Assembly (NCBI RefSeq): GCF_017104715.1
Contig: NZ_JAAGPI010000005.1
Location: forward strand, 62,001 to 126,000
Direction of reading: 5' to 3'
DNA from: Burkholderia sp. Ac-20365
GTDB lineage: Bacteria; Pseudomonadota; Gammaproteobacteria; Burkholderiales; Burkholderiaceae
DNA length: 64,000 nt
The stretch's first letter is position 1. Each line of letters begins with the position of its first letter. The notes beneath the pieces are model-generated. The model was not told the origin of the DNA, did not search any database, and saw only the letters and a program-made list of their open reading frames with translations. The translations under genes and the position numbers were made by a program. Below, piece by piece: positions 43,917-52,737 of this stretch.

Positions 43917-45233
43917 TCAGGCTTTCGGTGCGGGCCACGGCGCGGCTTCGCGACGCTTCACGTCGGATGCTTTCCAGTAGTCGTCCCAACCGTCGGCGGG
44001 GCCGATGCCGTCGATCGACGCCGGTCCTGTCAGATGCGCGGCCTGCTGTTCGTCGATCATCATCAGCGTCTTCTCGCCTGCCTGCGTTTTTTCGATTGCA
44101 TCCACCAGCAGACGGCGGTACGCGATGATGCCCTTGTCGGTCGTGCCCAGATGTTCGCGCGTGCGGTCCTGGATCGCGCCCTGCGATTCGACCGCCCACT
44201 GGTCGTGAACGTTGATGTCGAAGCCCATGCCCGTATAGGTCTGGGTCTGCTGTTCATCGGCGTTGAAACCATAGTGGTTGCGCCGGTTCTTGCGCGACGT
44301 GTAATCCGGCAGTTCGTACAGTTCGAGCCGTTGCTCGCGCATCTGCGCCTTGTCGGTCGGCGCACCGAAGCTGGTGAAAATTGCGTACCAGTAGCAGTTT
44401 TCGTCATCGACGGGCACGTGCCATTGCGTGATCGTCATTTCCGCGCTCATCGGAATCACGAATGCCTGCGGAAACACGACATTGGTCACGCGCACATGCG
44501 TCTGCGTGTCGTCGAGCGGACGCTTCGCTATCAGGCGAAGTCCATAGTCAGCGGGGCCGACGAGAATCTCTGGCGATTCGAATTCCCGCAGCACCTTGGT
44601 AATAGGCATATCCGAATCCGCCGATGCGCCGCGAAACTGCTTGCCATAACTCTCGCTTACGTCTTCGTCTTCGAAAAAGCGGTGCAGAAACGAAGCGTGC
44701 GCCGGATCGATGCCGACTTCGAGCGCCTGCAGCCAGTTGCATTCGAATAGACCTTTGAAGGCGAACGTGTATTCGCCCGGCGCGGCGAAGCAGTCGAAGT
44801 TCGGAAAGGCGGGCGGCTCGCCGGTACCGATGTACGCGAACAGAATGCCGCTGCGCTCGACCACGGGATACGCGCTTTGCCGCACCTTCTTGCAGAGCGT
44901 GCTGCCGACGGGTTCGCCCGGCGTCGACAGGCATTGACCGTCGACATCGAAGAGCCAGCCGTGGAATGCGCAACGCAGACCGCCTGCTTCGAGGCGGCCC
45001 GCCGCCAGGTCCGCGCCGCGATGCGGACAATCGCGGTCGAGCATGCCGTAGCGCCCCTGCTCATCCTTGAACACGACGAAGTCCTGGCCCATCAGCCGCA
45101 CCGCACGCACGGGACGCTGCGCGGGTAGTTCCTCGACGAGCGCCACCGGCTGCCAGTAATTGCGCAGAAGCTGCCCGGCGGGCGTGCCCTTGCCTACCCG
45201 CGTAATCGTGTCGTTTTGCTGCGAACTCATCAT
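43917..45233 (-). CDS. Rieske non-heme iron oxygenase, alpha-only (VanA/phthalate-oxygenase-like)
   Basis: A 438-residue oxygenase. The Rieske centre is Cys69-Pro-His71 and Cys88-x2-His91 in DCPHRG and RCAFHGWL. The mononuclear iron site shows Asp176, His179 and His184 in GIDPAHASFLH. There is no beta-subunit gene, so it belongs to the alpha3-type monooxygenases and demethylases that act on aromatic carboxylates or N/O-methyl groups. It is the first gene of a six-gene minus-strand operon, and the ferredoxin and reductase needed for electron supply follow. A glutamyl-amine produced by the next gene's enzyme is a candidate substrate; hydroxylation or N-dealkylation are both possible. Two ATG codons at the start leave a one-codon ambiguity. 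Confidence 0.9.
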   Translation of the reverse strand: MMSSQQNDTITRVGKGTPAGQLLRNYWQPVALVEELPAQRPVRAVRLMGQDFVVFKDEQGRYGMLDRDCPHRGADLAAGRLEAGGLRCAFHGWLFDVDGQCLSTPGEPVGSTLCKKVRQSAYPVVERSGILFAYIGTGEPPAFPNFDCFAAPGEYTFAFKGLFECNWLQALEVGIDPAHASFLHRFFEDEDVSESYGKQFRGASADSDMPITKVLREFESPEILVGPADYGLRLIAKRPLDDTQTHVRVTNVVFPQAFVIPMSAEMTITQWHVPVDDENCYWYAIFTSFGAPTDKAQMREQRLELYELPDYTSRKNRRNHYGFNADEQQTQTYTGMGFDINVHDQWAVESQGAIQDRTREHLGTTDKGIIAYRRLLVDAIEKTQAGEKTLMMIDEQQAAHLTGPASIDGIGPADGWDDYWKASDVKRREAAPWPAPKA

Positions 45234-45616
45234 GGCTTGTCTCCGGTTTCAGTGAATGCAAGTGGACGATCTCTGTATGCAGAACGCCTCTCGATGAGCA
45301 CGAAGAATAGGCCTGAGAATTCATTTTTTCAATCTTTGTATGCAGTAAGACATGCTTTGAAAGCGCGTTTAGACTCAAAATACCTTGCCGTAATATTCAT
45401 ATGTTGTTGTTTTTACGCTGTTTTTTATAACTAACCAGGGATTTCCCGCAAATCGGACCGAAGAGCGAAAAATGGGAGATTTAGGGCTAATTGCATACAG
45501 CGACGAACACCTAAAGAGATAAATCTGAGCTCAAGCACCATCCAGGATCGCTCATGCTCTACAATCAGGCGAACAAACGGCGCGGCATCGCGCCCGCCAA
45601 GGCACCGGAGAATGAA
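45234..45616. promoter_or_regulatory. Divergent Rieske/GntR control region with three CTGTATGCA boxes
   Basis: This 383-base, AT-rich gap has no gene but three copies of a CTGTATGCAR element: CTGTATGCAG at 45273-45282, TTGTATGCAG at 45336-45345, and TTGCATACAG at 45491-45500 (inverted). Each is a near-palindrome as expected for FadR-subfamily GntR sites. The first two lie 40 and 103 bases before the Rieske start and the third 117 bases before the GntR start, so the encoded GntR protein is the likely ligand. Confidence 0.6.
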
Positions 45617-46348
45617 ATGGAATCCCAGCAAGAACGCGTGTTGGTATATCTGCGCGACCTGATCCTCAAGGGCGAATTCGCTCCTGGTGAACGCCTTGGT
45701 GAAGTCGCGCTCGCGGAGCGGTTGCAGGCGTCGCGCACGCCCGTCCGGCTTGCGCTCACGACGCTCGAACAGGAAGGTCTCGTCGAGCCGTCTCCAGCAG
45801 GCGGCTACGTGATGCGTCGAATCACGGCCGCTGAAATCGCCGATGCCATTGCCGTGCGCGGACACCTCGAAGGCATGGCCGCGCGCCTCGTGGCCGAGCA
45901 CGGCGTGCCACGTCAGTTATCAAACGGTCTGAACGAATGCCTGCGCGCAGGCGACCGCCTGCTCGCGAAGAGCGAACTCGATCTCGACGATTACGCTGCC
46001 TACACGGACATGAACAGCCGCTTTCATAAGCTGATCGTCGAAGGCTCGGGCAACGCGGCGCTGATCCGCGCGATCGACATGAACAACCGTTTGCCGTTCG
46101 CCGCGGCGAGCGCGATGCTGCCGATGCAGTCTGCGATCGAGGAAGGCCGGCAATGGCTCTTCATGGCGCATCAGCAACATCACAGCCTGGTGCAGGCGAT
46201 GGAACGCGGCGAAGGAGCACGCGCGCAATCCCTCGCGACCGAGCATGTGCAGATCGCGCAAAGAAATCTGACCTATGCGCTGGAGCGCCCAGAGGTGTAT
46301 TTGAAGCTCGCGCCTGCGTTGCAGCTCGTAGCGGAAGCAGTGCTTTAA
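45617..46348 (+). CDS. GntR-family regulator (FadR/FCD subfamily)
   Basis: A 243-residue GntR protein: N-terminal winged helix (residues 5-70, LVYLRDLILKGEFAPGERLG and LQASRTPVRLALTTLEQEGL) and a C-terminal all-helical FCD effector domain whose metal-binding His/Asp residues are partly visible (HKLIV, HQQHHS, EHVQIA). GGAG lies 6 bases before the ATG at 45617, which I prefer over an ATG 63 bases upstream. It faces the Rieske operon and should control it through the repeated CTGTATGCA elements. Effector is presumably a substrate or product of that operon. Confidence 0.9.
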   Translation: MESQQERVLVYLRDLILKGEFAPGERLGEVALAERLQASRTPVRLALTTLEQEGLVEPSPAGGYVMRRITAAEIADAIAVRGHLEGMAARLVAEHGVPRQLSNGLNECLRAGDRLLAKSELDLDDYAAYTDMNSRFHKLIVEGSGNAALIRAIDMNNRLPFAAASAMLPMQSAIEEGRQWLFMAHQQHHSLVQAMERGEGARAQSLATEHVQIAQRNLTYALERPEVYLKLAPALQLVAEAVL

Positions 46349-46503
46349 GCGCAATTCTGTTGAACGTCGGTGCGCACCGCGCGCACTGCACGGCGGCCAA
46401 TCCTGTTTGCTGCAACTCGGTCTTGCACCGATTTCACCGCAGCGCGTCCCTCGCCCGTGTCATCATGGCTCGACATTTTCAAAGCCGTGGAGATCGGTCC
46501 AAA

Positions 46504-47193
46504 ATGAATTCGGACGCCTGCATTGTCGACGCTATTATCCGATCGCGAAAAGCAGTTCGCGTCTTTCGTTCCGACGCGGTAGCGAGAGAAGACATCGTTG
46601 CGATTCTCGATGTAGCACGTACTGCGCCGAGTAATTCGAACATGCAACCGTGGCGTGTTCATGTGTTGGGCGGCCGCGCCAAACAGCAGCTGAGCGATGC
46701 GCTAGCCATTGCTCATGCCGATGAAACGCATCCACCGCTGCAACACATGCCGGAACCTTTGCCCGATTCATTCAGGTCGAGGCAGGAAGATTTCGGGGCG
46801 CGCTACTACGGCGCTCTCGGCATCGACAAGCGTGACGTCGATGCACGCTCCCGGGCTACGGGCAGAAACTTCGATTTCTTCGGAGCGCCCGTCGGCATGA
46901 TCTTCACGATTGATGCGTGCCTGAAGAAGTACAGCTGGCTCGATTACGGGTTGTTCCTTCAAACCATCATGATTGCGGCGCGCGCTCGGGGACTCCACAC
47001 TTGCCCTCAGGTCTCGTTCGTGCGTTATCAGGCCGTTATTGCAAAGCATCTCGAGATCGAACCGGGTCACGACGTGGTCTGCGGAATGTCTCTCGGTTAC
47101 GCGGATGACCATTCCGCCGTCAATCGACTCGACATCCCACGCGAGTCGGTAAGTTGTTTCGCGCGATTTTCAGGCCTCGACGAACAGGCCTGA
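46504..47193 (+). CDS. Nitroreductase-family FMN oxidoreductase
   Basis: A 229-residue nitroreductase-fold protein. The N-terminal IRSRKAVRVF and SNSNMQPW motifs bind FMN phosphate, and the C-terminal GMSLGYADD is typical. Such enzymes reduce nitroaromatics or quinones with NAD(P)H. PnbA, the 4-nitrobenzoate reductase, is of this family; a PnbB-like lyase lies at 36.8 kb, so a shared nitroaromatic role can be proposed, but nitroreductases are very common. The ATG at 46504 gives normal family length. It is co-directional with the GntR gene, 155 bases downstream, and with the next flavoprotein gene. Confidence 0.88.
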   Translation: MNSDACIVDAIIRSRKAVRVFRSDAVAREDIVAILDVARTAPSNSNMQPWRVHVLGGRAKQQLSDALAIAHADETHPPLQHMPEPLPDSFRSRQEDFGARYYGALGIDKRDVDARSRATGRNFDFFGAPVGMIFTIDACLKKYSWLDYGLFLQTIMIAARARGLHTCPQVSFVRYQAVIAKHLEIEPGHDVVCGMSLGYADDHSAVNRLDIPRESVSCFARFSGLDEQA

Positions 47194-47326
47194 CGCAAGC
47201 CCTTTCTCGCCGTGCGGTGCACGGCATCTCACGAGTACCGCGCTGATAGTCCGCCGGACTGTCTGGACACGGTCGTCAATCGAATTATCTTCCGCAGTTT
47301 CTATTTCCTATTCCTTTTTTAGAATC

Positions 47327-47908
47327 ATGACCATCAAAGTTATTGCACTATGCGGCAGCGGCCGTCGCCATTCATTGAATCGCAAACTTCTGGAAATTTC
47401 GGCGCAGGGCGCGCGCGAAGCCGGCGGCGAGATTACGTTTATCTCATCTGCGGACTATCAGTTGCCTATCTATGAAGGCGACGTCGAACACACGCACGGC
47501 GTTCCCGACAGCGTGAGAGATCTTCAGCGGCTCTTCGAGGAACACACGGCGCTACTCGTGGCATCGCCGGAGCACAACGGCGGCTATTCCGCATCGCTGA
47601 AGAACGCGATCGATTGGATCAGTCGACCGCTCGCAAACGGTAAGCCCGGGATTCCGTTGATCTCAACGAAGGTGGCCGCGGTCGTGTCCGCATCGCCGGG
47701 CCCGATGGGAGGTGTTCGTTCGATGCTCGGCATGCGAGGAGTATTGGAAAAATTAGGCGCCATCGTTATTCCGCAGGGATTTTCTCTTGGTAACGCGCAT
47801 CTGGCATTCACCGAAACCGGTCGGCTCGCCGACGAAAAGGCGGACGCCGAGGCCCGATTGGTCGGTTCTCGCCTGGTCGAAGTGACGCGACAGCTTTCTC
47901 GCCAATAA
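47327..47908 (+). CDS. NAD(P)H-dependent FMN reductase (NADPH_FMN_red family)
   Basis: A 193-residue flavodoxin-fold protein. IALCGSGRRHSLNRKLL near residue 5 forms the FMN phosphate loop, and SPEHNGGYSASLKNAIDW near 79-96 is the family signature (usually P-E-Y/H-N). Members reduce FMN, quinones, azo dyes or chromate. It follows the nitroreductase by 133 bases with its own ribosome site not obvious, so it may be transcribed separately. It could supply reduced flavin or detoxify quinones made by neighbouring catabolic enzymes; this is inference. Confidence 0.88.
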   Translation: MTIKVIALCGSGRRHSLNRKLLEISAQGAREAGGEITFISSADYQLPIYEGDVEHTHGVPDSVRDLQRLFEEHTALLVASPEHNGGYSASLKNAIDWISRPLANGKPGIPLISTKVAAVVSASPGPMGGVRSMLGMRGVLEKLGAIVIPQGFSLGNAHLAFTETGRLADEKADAEARLVGSRLVEVTRQLSRQ

Positions 47909-48311
47909 GCAGGATGACTCAGTGAAAAGCGCTTTGGACGGCGCTTCTGTCTGCGAGACTGACACGACCACTGACGTCTGTGCGCGTGCCCCGTAGCCAG
48001 GCGGCCTTTACGACCACGCGCGACGATCGTTTCGCGCGCTTAATGCAGAAAACATAACTGGCTCTACAAGAAACAGTCCACTTACTTTCCGCGAACCTTC
48101 CACAGGACTGTCACCGAGCTGCTTTCCGCCATCAAGCAATAGCGCGTGGTCATTCATCTAGAGTGGTAATTCACCTCAGTCAGAAACTTAAAGTTCATGC
48201 AAGCAGCGCCGTTAAATAGCTTGCCCGTGTCTGAATGTTGCCTTGAGAGTGGCCTCTATCCAAAGACACCGGCCAATGGCGTCCGCACCCCCAATCCACA
48301 AATAAAAAATC
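47909..48311. other. Intergenic region before the lipoprotein gene
   Basis: A 403-base stretch with lower GC in its second half. No gene, terminator of clear strength or operator is visible. The final 60 bases should contain the lipoprotein promoter and a weak ribosome site. Confidence 0.35.
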
Positions 48312-49046
48312 ATGGATAACAAAAGGCTTTCAACTTCTGCAGTCGCGAGTTTTATCGTTGCAACAACGGTACTCACAGGTTGTGCTTCACTTCCGAAAAC
48401 AGATCTCGCCGCCAACAATCGTGAAAAGCTCCGCTCGATCGCTATGCTGGATGTCACCGAGCCGCGCGGAGCGAGCGTGGTCAACCTTGGGGGTGCTGCC
48501 GGAGCATTTGGCTTGATTGGTGGACTGGTGCAAGGTGGGATCAACGCCAATCATACGAGTACATACACGCAGCGTGTGGCGAGCGAAAAGATTGCCTTTG
48601 CTCCCGTCGTAAGCGATAGCCTGACAACGCGCCTGTCCAGTAATGGCTACGAAATTGTCTCGTTGCACGACCAGCACGCCAAGCTCTCAAGCGACGGCAA
48701 GTCCGACGACTTCTCCGATATCAAGACCAACGCCGACGCCATCCTGAGCGTGTGGATCACTTCGTTTGGCTACGTATCCCCGCCGGAATCGAGCGACTTC
48801 ATTCCGTGGGTGGTTGTCCGCGCTCGTCTGCTCGACTCGAAGTCCAAGCAAGACATGTACTTCAAGACATTCGCCTGCGGCTGGGATATCAAGGCCAATT
48901 CTGTCCACGTCGAAGCGGATACAAAATATCACTACGGCAGTTTCGGCACCTTGATCGACCAGTTCGATCAGTCGGTCGCAGGCCTCAAGGATTGCGAGCA
49001 GGCAGTTGTCGCCGCAATTGGGCAGGATCTGATGAAGTCGCAATAA
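48312..49046 (+). CDS. Putative lipoprotein of unknown function
   Basis: A 244-residue protein with a lipoprotein signal peptide: basic start, hydrophobic SFIVATTVLTG and a lipobox LTGC with Cys at about residue 24. The second residue after the Cys is Ser, so sorting to the outer membrane is likely. A glycine-rich hydrophobic stretch (NLGGAAGAFGLIGGLVQGG, residues 58-76) may insert in or touch a membrane. The rest is soluble with two more Cys residues (FACGWD, DCEQA) that may form a disulfide. I do not recognise a family. Base composition is a little lower in GC than its neighbours. It stands alone. Confidence 0.78.
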   Translation: MDNKRLSTSAVASFIVATTVLTGCASLPKTDLAANNREKLRSIAMLDVTEPRGASVVNLGGAAGAFGLIGGLVQGGINANHTSTYTQRVASEKIAFAPVVSDSLTTRLSSNGYEIVSLHDQHAKLSSDGKSDDFSDIKTNADAILSVWITSFGYVSPPESSDFIPWVVVRARLLDSKSKQDMYFKTFACGWDIKANSVHVEADTKYHYGSFGTLIDQFDQSVAGLKDCEQAVVAAIGQDLMKSQ

Positions 49047-49455
49047 AGGGTGGTGATGAGTGCAGCGGCCGCCCTCGGCATGGCCGCGCATGATCGCCCA
49101 GGACAGGCATACGAAGCCACGACGCGCGCGTGAAAGCAGCACTGCTAACGTGGCGAACCGGAGACAAAGAAGGTTTCATCGTCAACGATTCAGGCGATTA
49201 CTTCGAATAACCGCTCTTGCCCGGTTCCACCCGCTCGACGATAACGCCGCAAGGCTACCTTCGACGTCGTTCACTCGCTTTGATTTCTCCTCCCGCGCGA
49301 GCGGGCCGGGCCAGTGCAGTACTTGTCTGAGCTGCTCACGTGTCACGCTGAACGCTCTCGCCCCCGATTCCCGCACGGAACCAGAGCCACGAGCCGTACT
49401 GGGGTCAACCCTCACAAGCAGGCTTGTCCGGACAACTCCCGCAAAAACCCGCATC

Positions 49456-49474
49456 ATTCCCACTCAGTGGGAAT
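49456..49474. promoter_or_regulatory. 19-bp palindromic operator upstream of the IclR gene
   Basis: ATTCCCACT-C-AGTGGGAAT is a perfect 9+1+9 palindrome, 77 bases before the GTG start of the IclR gene. The rest of the 505-base gap (49047-49551) contains no supported gene. IclR proteins commonly bind such dyads near their own promoter, so autoregulation is likely. Confidence 0.6.
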
Positions 49475-49551
49475 TCAATTTTTGTCCAGCGGGAGCCACG
49501 TGGCATTCTGCTGGTCATCGTCATCGCGTCTCTTCCGGTCCAGGAACGACT

Positions 49552-50301
49552 GTGAAACAGGAAACAGGTGTCATCGGCGCCGAGCGCCTGCTGCTCGTGT
49601 TGACCGCGCTCGCCAGCCACGGCAATGCCATGTCCGTGAAGGACATGCTCGCTGCGACCGGTCTCGCGCAAAGCACGCTTTACCGGCAAGTCGCGCTGCT
49701 CAAACGCTGGGGCTTCGTCACAGAAGATGCCGGCTTCTATGCGCCCGGTCCTATCAGCCTTCAGCTCGCGCTCGGCTTCGACATCAATTCGATGCTGGTC
49801 GAAGCGAGCCGCGACGGCATGACGCAACTGTCGCGCACGACGCAAGAAAGTGTCGGGCTCATCGTCGCCGTGAACGATCAGGTGATCTGCCTCGAAATGA
49901 TCGAGAGCACCCACTCGCTGCGCTGCTCGTTCGAAAAGGGCCGCGCGGTACCGTTGCGCGCGGGAGCATCGGCAAAGTCGCTGCTGGCGTTCATGTCCGA
50001 CAAGACGCGAGCCGAAACGCTCGAACGCCAGTTTGCCGGCAACGACGCGGCCCGCGCCGCCCTCGAGGCAGAACTGGAAAGCATCCGCGCGCGAGGCTAC
50101 GCGATAAGTGACAGCGAAGTCGACCCGGGCGTATGGGGTATCAGCGCACCCGTGTTCCGACGCCCGTCGCGCGGCGCCGGCGCCAGCGCATCGATCACGC
50201 TGATGGCGCCGTCCTCGCGCGCCGCAGGCCGCGAACAGCAACTCGCTGAGCGGACCGTGCGCACCGCCAACGCTATTTCCGCCCGGCTGCAAGCCGCCTG
50301 A
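49552..50301 (+). CDS. IclR-family transcriptional regulator
   Basis: A 249-residue IclR protein. The winged helix (MSVKDMLAATGLAQSTLYRQ, residues 27-46) is followed by the GAF-like effector domain (GMTQLSRTTQESVGLIV to the C-terminus with RARGYAISDSEVDPGVWG). I start at the GTG at 49552, with AGGA 7 bases upstream, since the long frame before it has no recognisable protein content and includes the palindrome. It precedes a polar amino-acid ABC transporter by 42 bases on the same strand and likely controls it. Confidence 0.87.
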   Translation: MKQETGVIGAERLLLVLTALASHGNAMSVKDMLAATGLAQSTLYRQVALLKRWGFVTEDAGFYAPGPISLQLALGFDINSMLVEASRDGMTQLSRTTQESVGLIVAVNDQVICLEMIESTHSLRCSFEKGRAVPLRAGASAKSLLAFMSDKTRAETLERQFAGNDAARAALEAELESIRARGYAISDSEVDPGVWGISAPVFRRPSRGAGASASITLMAPSSRAAGREQQLAERTVRTANAISARLQAA

Positions 50302-50343
50302 ATCTACCCCGACAACCGGCCACACACCTCTGGAGCCCACACA

Positions 50344-51102
50344 ATGAAACTGAAGAACCTTCTTTCCGCCGCGAGCCTCGGCATTGCCATCATTGCGGGC
50401 TCACCCGGCACCGCTGCCGCACAAGACGCAAACGTACTGAACGTCGCAACCGACGCGACCTTCCCCCCGATGGAATTCGTCGACAAGGGCCAGCGCACGG
50501 GCTTCGACATCGACATCATGAATGCACTCGCCAAGGCGATGGGCAAGCAGATCCAGTGGACCGACATCGACTTCAAGGGGCTGATCCCCGGCCTGATCGC
50601 GCATCGCTTCGATGTAGCGATCTCCGCCATCTACATCACACCTGAACGCGCCCAGGTCGTCGACTTCACGCAACCCTACTTCGCGGGCGGCCTCTCAGCG
50701 CTCGTCAAGGCCGATTCCCCGATCAAGACGCTCGCCGATCTCAACGGCAAGAAAGTCACCGTGCAGGTCGGCACGAAGTCGGTCAACTTCCTGCGCGACA
50801 ACTACCCGCAAGTGCAGCGCGTGGAAGTCGAGAAGAACCAGGAGATGTTCGATCTGGTCGGCATAGGCCGCGCGGATGCGGCGGTGACGGGCAAACCCGC
50901 TGCGTATCAGTTCGTGCGCACGCGTCCCGGTTTCCGCGTACTGGACAAGGAACTGACGACGGAAGCGTATGGCATCGCCGTGCGCAAGGACGAACCGCAG
51001 TTGCGCGATCAGATGAACGCGGCGCTCGCAAAGATCAAGGCCGACGGCACGTACGATGCAATCGTGAAGAAGTGGTTCAGCGCAAGCGCCAACGCGAAAT
51101 AA
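50344..51102 (+). CDS. Polar amino-acid ABC transporter substrate-binding protein
   Basis: A 252-residue periplasmic binding protein with a signal peptide ending near GTAAA (residue 26). The mature domain shows NVATDATFPPMEFVDKG and GFDIDIMNALAKAMG at its N-terminus and DVAISAIYITPERAQVVDF, the signature of family 3 binders for polar amino acids or opines. It is the first gene of a three-gene transporter operon (permease 16 bases later, ATPase overlapping) controlled by the IclR gene just upstream. Ligand uncertain. Confidence 0.92.
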   Translation: MKLKNLLSAASLGIAIIAGSPGTAAAQDANVLNVATDATFPPMEFVDKGQRTGFDIDIMNALAKAMGKQIQWTDIDFKGLIPGLIAHRFDVAISAIYITPERAQVVDFTQPYFAGGLSALVKADSPIKTLADLNGKKVTVQVGTKSVNFLRDNYPQVQRVEVEKNQEMFDLVGIGRADAAVTGKPAAYQFVRTRPGFRVLDKELTTEAYGIAVRKDEPQLRDQMNAALAKIKADGTYDAIVKKWFSASANAK

Positions 51103-51118
51103 CCGGCGGATCTGACTC

Positions 51119-51787
51119 ATGCAACTCGACTTCACACCGGCCTTCGCCGGTTGGGCCGATATTGCGCATGGCGCGCTGGTCACGGTGGAAGTGACGGCCG
51201 CTGCGCTCGTGCTCTCGTGCCTGCTTGGGCTCCTGATCGGCATTGGCCGCCTTTCGCCGCAGCGTCGTCTGGTCTATGGCTTTTGCACCGGCTATCTGAT
51301 CTTCTTCCGCGGCACGCCGTTGCTCGTGCAACTGTTTCTGCTGTTCTTCGGCTTGCCGCAGTTCAACATCCTGTTGCCCGCTTTTGTGTGCGGCATGCTC
51401 GGACTCGGGTTGTATTCGGCGGCTTATGTCTCGGAGATCGTGCGGGGCGCGATCCAATCCGTGGATCGCGGACAGATGGAAGCGGCCCGCTCGATCGGCA
51501 TGTCCGCGGGACAGGCAATGCGCGCAATCATTCTTCCTCAAGCTGTCGTACGCATGATTCCGCCGCTCGGCAACGAGTTCATCGCGCTTATCAAGAACTC
51601 GGCGCTGGTGTCGCTCCTGACCATCGACGACCTGATGCACGAAGGACAGAAGATCATCAGCGTGTCGTACCGCTCACTCGAGGTGTATCTCGTCATTGCG
51701 CTCGTCTATCTCGTGCTCACGCAGACGACCAATTACGTGCTTCATCGCGTCGAGCGCCGGCTGCGCGCAGGAGGGATGGTTCAATGA
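51119..51787 (+). CDS. Polar amino-acid ABC transporter permease (HisMQ type)
   Basis: A 222-residue inner-membrane protein with about five membrane segments. [20 protein letters not shown] (residues 61-80) and the coupling loop [19 protein letters not shown] (about 105-123) are typical of the family. It should act as a homodimer with the ATPase whose start codon overlaps its stop (ATGA at 51784-51787). Confidence 0.93.
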   Translation: MQLDFTPAFAGWADIAHGALVTVEVTAAALVLSCLLGLLIGIGRLSPQRRLVYGFCTGYLIFFRGTPLLVQLFLLFFGLPQFNILLPAFVCGMLGLGLYSAAYVSEIVRGAIQSVDRGQMEAARSIGMSAGQAMRAIILPQAVVRMIPPLGNEFIALIKNSALVSLLTIDDLMHEGQKIISVSYRSLEVYLVIALVYLVLTQTTNYVLHRVERRLRAGGMVQ

Positions 51788-52548
51788 ACAACGCTCAACC
51801 TGTCGTCAGTATTCGCGAGCTGACGAAATCGTTCGGCACGCATCGCGTCCTGAACGGCATCGACTTCGATATCCAGCCAAGCCAGGTGGTGGTCGTGATC
51901 GGGCCGAGCGGTTCCGGCAAAAGCACGTTCCTGCGCTGCTGCAACGGTCTGGAACGGCCGGAGCGCGGAACCATCGATATCTGCGGGCGTCGCCTCGTCG
52001 ATCACGGCACGATGCTCAAGGAGCGTGAACTCAACGCGCTGCGTACCGAAGTGGGCATGGTGTTCCAGTCGTTCAACCTGTTTCCGCATCTTTCGGTGCT
52101 GCACAACATCACCGTCGGGCCACGCATGCTGCGTGACGCGTCGAAAGCCGATGCTGAAGCGGCCGCGCTCGCGCTGCTCAAGAAGGTTGGCCTCGAACAC
52201 AAGGCGCATGCGATGCCGGCCAGTCTGTCAGGCGGCCAGAAACAGCGCGTCGCAATCGCGCGCGCGCTCGCGATGCAGCCGCGCGTCATGCTGTTCGATG
52301 AACCCACGTCCGCGCTCGATCCTGAACTCGTCGGCGAAGTGCTGCAGGTGATGAAGCTGCTCGCCGCCGAAGGCATGACGATGCTCGTCGTCACGCACGA
52401 AATGGGCTTCGCGAAGGAAGTCGCCGATATCGTTGTCGTAATGGACGGCGGAGAGATCGTCGAGGCCGGTCCGCCCGCACACATTTTTTCGACGCCGACG
52501 CAGCCTCGCACGCGCTCGTTCCTGCAAGCGGTGTTGTCGCGCTCGTAA
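51784..52548 (+). CDS. Polar amino-acid ABC transporter ATP-binding protein (GlnQ-like)
   Basis: A 254-residue ATPase with Walker [10 protein letters not shown] (about 39-47), Q-loop [15 protein letters not shown], signature [15 protein letters not shown] and Walker [14 protein letters not shown], then the switch His in [14 protein letters not shown]. It energises the transporter with the two genes before it and is translationally coupled to the permease. A possible stem-loop GGCTCTC/GAGAGCC at 52562-52592 follows its stop and may end the transcript. The complete separate set contrasts with the fused transporter at 22.1-23.7 kb. Confidence 0.94.
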   Translation: MNNAQPVVSIRELTKSFGTHRVLNGIDFDIQPSQVVVVIGPSGSGKSTFLRCCNGLERPERGTIDICGRRLVDHGTMLKERELNALRTEVGMVFQSFNLFPHLSVLHNITVGPRMLRDASKADAEAAALALLKKVGLEHKAHAMPASLSGGQKQRVAIARALAMQPRVMLFDEPTSALDPELVGEVLQVMKLLAAEGMTMLVVTHEMGFAKEVADIVVVMDGGEIVEAGPPAHIFSTPTQPRTRSFLQAVLSRS

Positions 52549-52705
52549 GCAGATCGGATCAGGCTCTCCGTTAAATCGGAAACGCGAGAGCCCGCACACC
52601 TTCCTCATTTCAATCCATCGCACCATCTTCGGGCAAGGAAATTCCCCAATTGCGCGCGCAATTTTTTTCCACTTGCGCCGCAATTTTTTGATTGTGCATT
52701 ATGTG

Positions 52706-52720
52706 TTGTGCACAGCACAA
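52706..52720. promoter_or_regulatory. Inverted repeat TTGTGC-ACA-GCACAA before the SsuB-like gene
   Basis: A perfect 6+3+6 dyad 17 bases before the ATG at 52738, flanked by a further GTGCATT (52694-52700) and AATGCAC (52720-52726) pair. It resembles GntR/FCD-type sites and is a candidate target of the GntR protein encoded at 56.9 kb in this cluster. That pairing is inference. Confidence 0.5.
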
Positions 52721-52737
52721 ATGCACATCACGTACCG

